Positions 7,347-11,891 of a stretch of DNA of 11,891 bases are shown here, piece by piece. This stretch comes from Stenocarpella maydis (taxonomy: Eukaryota; Ascomycota; Sordariomycetes; Diaporthales; Diaporthaceae): contig NQMI01000318.1 in assembly GCA_002270565.1 (NCBI GenBank), positions 1 to 11,891 on the forward strand, given 5' to 3'. The notes below the pieces were generated by a model. That model made no database searches and was not told where the DNA came from. It was given only the letters and a program-made list of their open reading frames with translations. Both the position numbers and the translations under genes were made by a program. The number at the start of each line of letters is the position of its first letter. The stretch's first letter is position 1.

Positions 7347-9181
7347 AGCCACCTGATAGTTTAGGTCGAGCTAGGAGTCTATATATGCTCAGCACTTATC
7401 AATAGTAAAGCATAAGGGAATTTTATATTCCTAAAGGTAGTAAACAAATACTACCTATTATAATATAAGAAAAGGGAACCCTATAGACTTAATATAGTGG
7501 ATGGAACTAAAGTATCTTATAGCAATAAAATTATCAATATAGAGACTAATCCTCCCCTAGTTCGGATTTACAACTATATGAAATTACTATCATTTAATAT
7601 TACTAAGATAGCAAATTATTAATTAATCTTAAGAATACCTTGGTTAAGAAAGAATAACCCCTAAATTAATTAAATTACTAGCTAGACCTTTAGGATAATG
7701 CTATTCTCTAGAAGAAGGTTATAATTAATAGCAAGGGAAGGAGTTATATTACTAAGGATAGCAAATAAGCAATATACTTAAATGGACTTATAGATACCTC
7801 TGGGAGCGGATAGAAGGCCTGACTCTAGGAAGGCAGAAAAGGATTAGGCTACTCAAGCGCCTTACAGAAGGACTGAAGCCAATCAGAAGATCGCCACTCT
7901 AACACAACCAGTCAGCATATAATATAGGAAATATAATAATACCTCCTTTACCTAAAGGAAGAAAAAGAAGGAGATAAGACTAATAGACTAGCATAAATAC
8001 TAGAAGACTATTATGAATTCAAGAAAGTGTTCCAGGAATAACTTGATACTATATTATTATAATATATGCAATAGGACTATAAAATACTATTAAAACCTGG
8101 AATAATACCCTAATTTAAGCCCATTTACAGACTTAATAATGAATAACTTAAAGCACTTAGAGAATACCTTAATGAAAACCTCTAGAAGGGATTTATTAGG
8201 CTATCATAATCATCAGCAGGATACCCAATCCTCTTTATACTAAAGAAGAATAATGAGCTACAACTTTGTATTAACTACTGATAATTAAATGATATTATAA
8301 TTAAGAACTAATACTCTCTCCCGCTTATTAAGGAACTATAGGATCAACTTAGAGGAGCAAAATGGTTCATAGTACTTAACTTAAAGCACAGATATAACCT
8401 TATCTGAATGAAAGAAGGAGAAGAATAGAAGATAGCATTCAGGACATGCTATAGGCATTATAAGATAATAGTTATGCCTTTCGGATTAACTAATGCCCCT
8501 ACATCATTCTAGGAAATAATTAACCAAGTCCTAAGCAAATACCTAGATATCTTTATCATCACTTACTTAGATAATATTCATATTTCTTAGAAAACCTCAA
8601 TAATTATAAGGGATATATTAAAAAGGTTCTCTAAAAACTTTAGGATGCTAATCTCCTAGTGGAGCTGGAAAAATGTAACTAGCATATATAAAAAGTTAAC
8701 TATCTCAGGTATATAATTAAACCAGGAAAAATTAAGATATAAGAAGGAAAAGTTAAAGCAATTAAGGAATAGCCAACCCCTGCAAATGTTAAGGACGTTA
8801 AAGCATTCCTTAGATATACTAACTTCTATTAACAATTCATCACATAATATAGTAATATTATGAAACTATTAACAGACCTTACTAAGAAGGATTATGCCTT
8901 TAGATAAATAAATATCAAATAATGAGCTTTCTAGATACTTAAAGAAAAAGTTATAAAAGACCCTATACTTAAGGAAGCAGACTTAGAAAAGGAATTTAAA
9001 ATCTATATGGATGCCTTAAATAATGCTGCGGGCGGAGAACTTACTTAAAAAGATAACTAAAGAAGGATATACATTATTGCAAACTTTAGTAAGAAGTTTA
9101 ATAAACTAGAAACCCGCTATACTATACTAGATAAGGAATTTATAGCTATAGTATATATATTCCAGGAATGGCAATACTACC
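7347..9181 (+). pseudogene. Ty3/gypsy pol, second copy: protease, RT, start of RNase H (decayed, frameshifted)
   Basis: The protease is read in codons 7347, 7350... The active-site box ALINSKA (7392-7412) stands where ALIDSGA belongs, so the catalytic Asp is Asn (7401-7403). LILRIPWL (7623-7646) is the second protease motif, with a Gly-to-Arg change. By about 7970 the frame has moved (codons at 7970, 7973...), and reverse transcriptase is clear: FKPIYRLNNE (8114-8143), LRGAKWFIVLNL, VMPFGLTNAP, and the active site YLDN at 8564-8575 for YLDD. Near 8582 a base present in the first copy is missing, so the thumb and RNase H (ANLLVELEK to LDKEFIAIVY) are read one frame back. Copy C interrupts RNase H after 9181. 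The rest of pol is absent from the window. Confidence 0.92.
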
Positions 9182-9692
9182 TGTTAAACGGAACCGCTCA
9201 GCAGGGCGTTGGTACTCCGTGCAAGGAGTTACCCTAGACTTCGTTGTAAGGAGTTACCCTAGACTTTCTAGCAAGGAGTTACCCTAGACTTGCGAGTCAG
9301 GCGATTTTCGCTAAGTACGCCCAGTGCGTGCGTGACGCAAGATGAGTTTGGTGGCCGTGAGTCGATTATTTTGGCCTGCATTTGCACCTTAATTCAGACC
9401 TCTGCATTACCCTTATTTCTTACCCAAAAAGTATATAACTTAGTGCATTAGATAGCCTGATTTCTGAAGTTTGTATGTACTTAATTTGGGCATTGCTAGG
9501 GCTGTGGTTGGCTAGTTGTTTGGAACCAAAGATGGTGTGTTGGAAGGGCGAATTTTCCGGCATTTGCAAATTTGCACCAGAGCCTACCGCAGCGTGCCCA
9601 GGGGTGAGACGACGTCGGAGGGTATATAAGGAGGGCTTACAGAAGCCCAACTTAATTCAATACAAAGTTGTCCAGACCATTGTCAATCGTCC
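9182..9692 (+). mobile_element. Copy C: solo-LTR-like insertion in gypsy RNase H, 3' end missing
   Basis: The copy begins TGTTAAACGG like copy B and matches it to 6169, then stops at the N at 9693. About 83 bp of the right end, and so the second target-site duplication, are missing. The 5 bp before it are CTACC. It has three minisatellite cores (9223-9241, 9248-9266, 9273-9291), the TTACCCTTA site (9407-9415) and the TATATAAG box (9623-9630). It is G+C-rich compared with the gypsy DNA to its left. It is either cut by an assembly junction or interrupted by another element starting at 9694. Confidence 0.86.
9223..9291 (+). repeat. Minisatellite, 3 units, in copy C
   Basis: Three 19-bp cores AAGGAGTTACCCTAGACTT lie at 25-bp spacing. 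The linkers between cores differ from those in copies A and B. Confidence 0.92.
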
Positions 9693-9693
9693 N
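9693..9693. other. Single N: ambiguous base or assembly junction
   Basis: This is the only undetermined base in the window. It falls exactly where copy C loses its match to copies A and B and where base composition changes, so continuity across it should not be assumed. Confidence 0.95.
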
Positions 9694-9987
9694 TGATAGG
9701 GGTGTGCCTATAGGTAGCTTATTAGGTGCTTGAGATTTATTACTAGGAATAGAGGTTTGTATTATTTTATTTTAACTAGTCCCTATTCCTACTGATTCCT
9801 TACTAACTAGTTATATAGTGTTCCGGGGTCTAGGGGAACCGGCATGTTTCGGAATCCGGAGGAAAACCAGCCTTGGCATCCCCCCCCCCCTCCAAGACTA
9901 TAAGAAGGGGCCTTCCTGCGTTGCTTTTGAGAAATTTCTAGTCCTAGAGAATCAATCTTTTTATACCCTGTGAATTTGTATCTGTTA
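9694..9987 (+). mobile_element. Possible LTR of a further retroelement
   Basis: This segment starts TGATAG right after the N and could end at CTGTTA (9982-9987). Both ends become a perfect inverted repeat if two transitions of the RIP type are assumed. Inside are an 11-base C run, then ACTATAAGAAGGGG (a TATA-like box near 9898-9906), followed about 50 bp later by an A+T-richer tail. That order suits an LTR promoter and R/U5 region. No primer-binding site, polypurine tract or second copy is visible, and the left flank is lost at the N, so the call is tentative. Confidence 0.35.
9880..9890 (+). repeat. 11-base poly-C run
   Basis: This is an uninterrupted run of 11 C, the only long C or G homopolymer in the window. 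Its exact length may be a sequencing artefact. Confidence 0.85.
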
Positions 9988-10243
9988 GATATATACGTGT
10001 GTACTATGAAACTATTTTTTGTGCCCTCTTTTTCTGCCTCTCCTTTTTGGCACCCTCTATTCCCCTTATAACTCTCCTATCGCATTAGGGGCTCCTCTTC
10101 TTGCCTTCTATACTCCTCTTGGGGTGGTTGCTTGATTAGGGCTCTGGTAGAATGTGTGCCTTTTTATATGTGTGGAGGTTTTGTCCTCTTGCTCTCCCCT
10201 TTGGGCCTGTTTTTACTGGTGTCTGCCCCATGAATTGAACATG

Positions 10244-10297
10244 GGTTTCTTTGGCTAATGAGGTTTCTTCGGCTAATGAGGTTTCTTCGGCTACTAT
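10244..10297. repeat. 18-bp tandem repeat, 3 units
   Basis: The unit GGTTTCTTCGGCTAATGA occurs at 10244-10261 (one T for C), 10262-10279 (exact) and 10280-10297 (last bases diverged). A weaker fourth unit follows to about 10314. The period is a multiple of three, compatible with a repeated hexapeptide on the minus strand, but coding is not established. Confidence 0.85.
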
Positions 10298-10942
10298 AAA
10301 GTTCCTCGGCTTTTGGGCCTGGATTCCCTGTTTTGTTTATGAGGTTGTTGGCCACTTTGGGGGAGTGAATCTCCATACTTCTGATATTATTTGATTCTGA
10401 TTAGAGCTATAGCGCCCTTTTGCTCTTAATAGAGGATTTTGCTATTATGCGAAGGCTAGATTTACCCTCCTGAGTTGCCTATAGTTGACCTAGTGGCGAT
10501 AGGAGCAGGTATGTGTGAGGCTGGTCTGATCTCTGTACCGAGCTAACTCTATTACCTCGGCTATATTTTGGACTCCCTCCTGGCGTACTTAATTCGGTAG
10601 TGAAGTATGGAACCTCTGGCTTAGCTATATATTCCTGGAAAAGCTACTGAGGGATTTGTATTCTCGGGCCTTAGAAATTCATTCTGATTGGATTTAATAG
10701 TATCTGATTAGGGCTTATTTCCTTAGAAGGGATATAAAGAATTAATATTAAGAAGGTTTAGTAGATTCCAACCGCCTATATTACCTGAAACTCTCTTGCC
10801 CTTAGATGTGGTACCTAAAGGTTTAGCATGCTAATTCCCTAATATGGGTAAACTGGGTATAATGGAGCCCTGGTTTAACCGATTAGGCCCCTCTTTAGTT
10901 TTCCCTTTTGAGTTATTATTGTAATATCTGGTTACCCTATTA

Positions 10943-10982
10943 AATATTATATTTAAGATATTATCTAATATTATATAATATT
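10943..10982. repeat. A+T-rich palindrome
   Basis: AATATTATAT at 10943-10952 is the exact reverse complement of ATATAATATT at 10973-10982. The 20 bases between them hold a further imperfect palindrome (AGATATTATCT). The whole could fold into a cruciform or hairpin. It stands out as an A+T island in moderate-G+C surroundings. Confidence 0.75.
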
Positions 10983-11301
10983 GGGTTGGGCGATAGCGGT
11001 GCTAAATGTTGCGTGCTTCTATAGGGAGTTAAAGAGGTTCCTGCCCTACCGACTGCTGTTCTTCTGATCGGTAAGCTTGGAGCTTCCACTATTATTAGCA
11101 CCCCCTGCAGTTAGGATAGCTGGCGTTAGCAGCATAAGGGTATTCCGGGTATCTATATTGTCCTCTCCTATAAGACTAGCGGTTGAGTAGCTCTTGCCTT
11201 CGCCTATAGTAAGACTTCATAATACTTAATGTGACCTTCTATACTGATACCTTTCATTTTAATTATACCTAATTATTCCTATATATATCTTAGTAAACTT
11301 T

Positions 11302-11606
11302 AGATAGCACTTATGCCCTTATTTCTTCTGGATACGCCTGGTATAGAGAAATATTTAATACCTTCAGATAGTACTTGCATCTTGCCTCTCCTGAAGGACC
11401 TTTGGTATTAAGAAATATTTGACTTTACTATTACTGTGAGGGAGTGATTAGGACCTGATCTGTCCTATATGCGTCTTTGCGGACCCCAAATAGCACTTAC
11501 GCCTTTGCTTCTCCTGAACACACTTGTTATAGAGAAACATTTAATAATCTCAGATAGTACTTGCACCTTGCCTCTTCAGCCGTAGCGCTGGTGCAGAGAA
11601 ATATTT
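11302..11606. repeat. Nested tandem repeat: four 55-bp units in two 186-bp units
   Basis: Four segments of exactly 55 bp lie at 11302-11356, 11366-11420, 11488-11542 and 11552-11606. Each starts with AGATAGYACTT (AAATAGCACTT in the third) and ends with GAAATATTT (GAAACATTT in the third). Units 1 to 2 and 3 to 4 are offset by 64 bp. Units 1 to 3 and 2 to 4 are offset by 186 bp. The linker after units 2 and 4 is also repeated (GATTAGGACCT). A weak extension of the pattern reaches left to about 11255. Differences are largely transitions. Because 64 is not a multiple of three, the inner repeat is conserved as DNA, not as a peptide. Confidence 0.88.
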
Positions 11607-11891
11607 GCCTTTATTATTATAGCAAGGGATAGATTAGGACCTATATCTTCTGTTTTTTTGATAGGGGATATTTATTCTACTCCCTCATCCACTGGAGGTT
11701 CTCTCTTTAGGGGAAGGGAGTAGGATATAGATGAGGTAAGGGGGCTCTTATTAAAGAAAGGTCCACCTTAAGGACGCTGGTCTCCTTAGGAACCTGCCCC
11801 CACCCCATCTGGGACCTCTAATTAGGAGCATTATGCTCTTATACCACCTATTCAGGCAGCTTCTCAGCCTATTATACCTTTAATGCCCCTT
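11607..11891. other. Right end of the window, unassigned, with a hairpin
   Basis: No gene is recognised. An inverted repeat pairs TATTCTACTCCC (11673-11684) with GGGAGTAGGATA (11716-11727), one mismatch, 31-base loop. The 9-mer TGATAGGGG at 11659-11667 equals the first nine bases after the N at 9694, but the match does not continue. Confidence 0.5.

Larger units (their letters stand above)
9988..11271. other. Unassigned region of moderate G+C
   Basis: I see no gene I can name on either strand. The plus strand is pyrimidine-rich at 10020-10200. The minus strand shows short protein-like stretches: an open stretch at 10376-10164, and another frame with a repeated AEETSL hexapeptide near 10310-10250 and a Lys/Arg-rich stretch near 10030. 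Stops occur about as often as chance predicts and frames would have to be switched, so I do not call a gene. A decayed internal region of another retroelement is the likeliest content, by context only. Confidence 0.4.

Noticed and set aside
11659..11667. TGATAGGGG as a second LTR start matching 9694
   Set aside because: Similarity stops after nine bases.
1..11891. tRNA, rRNA or other structured RNA genes
   Set aside because: I saw no tRNA-like A and B boxes with a foldable acceptor stem and no rRNA motifs by eye. A dedicated scan was not possible.

Overview
The window looks like a repeat graveyard from the nuclear genome of a filamentous ascomycete (Pezizomycotina). No intact host gene is visible. 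The left 9.2 kb is very A+T-rich. It carries a Ty3/gypsy chromovirus whose proteins can still be read codon by codon, but with stop codons (mostly TAG and TAA) where Gln, Arg or Trp belong and with many missense changes of the C-to-T or G-to-A kind. This is the pattern left by repeat-induced point mutation (RIP), a process of filamentous fungi.

Layout. Positions 1-2889 are the 3' part of a first gypsy copy: the end of reverse transcriptase, RNase H, integrase and a C-terminal chromodomain. Positions 2890-3988 hold a spacer, a decayed antisense reading frame (Cys pattern plus coiled coil) and a polypurine tract. One long terminal repeat starts at 3989. A second copy in the same orientation follows it: gag from 4519 with a damaged CCHC knuckle, a long gag extension, then protease, reverse transcriptase and the start of RNase H, to 9181. 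The two copies overlap in sequence (1-629 matches about 8552-9181) and seem to share the single LTR between them, as in a tandem dimer. After removing the nested insertions, the repeat period is about 7.38 kb.

Three copies of an unrelated element of about 0.57-0.60 kb (A 1655-2251 minus, B 5685-6252 plus, C 9182-9692 plus, truncated) sit inside the gypsy genes. A and B are flanked by perfect 5-bp target-site duplications (ATAAA and TAAGT). They look like solo LTRs: each has a TATA box and a minisatellite of two or three units rich in TTACCC. They are much richer in G+C and nearly free of RIP, so they are younger than the decay of their host element or escaped it.

A single N at 9693 ends copy C. 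Beyond it the sequence changes character (moderate G+C, no gypsy similarity). It starts with an LTR-like segment (9694 to about 9987) and continues through 1.9 kb that I could not assign. That stretch holds an 18-bp tandem repeat, an A+T palindrome, and a nested repeat in which four 55-bp units form two 186-bp units (11302-11606).

Nothing here is likely to make a functional protein. The interest lies in element architecture: the antisense frame, the tandem dimer, the TTACCC-rich solo LTRs and the 55/186-bp repeat.
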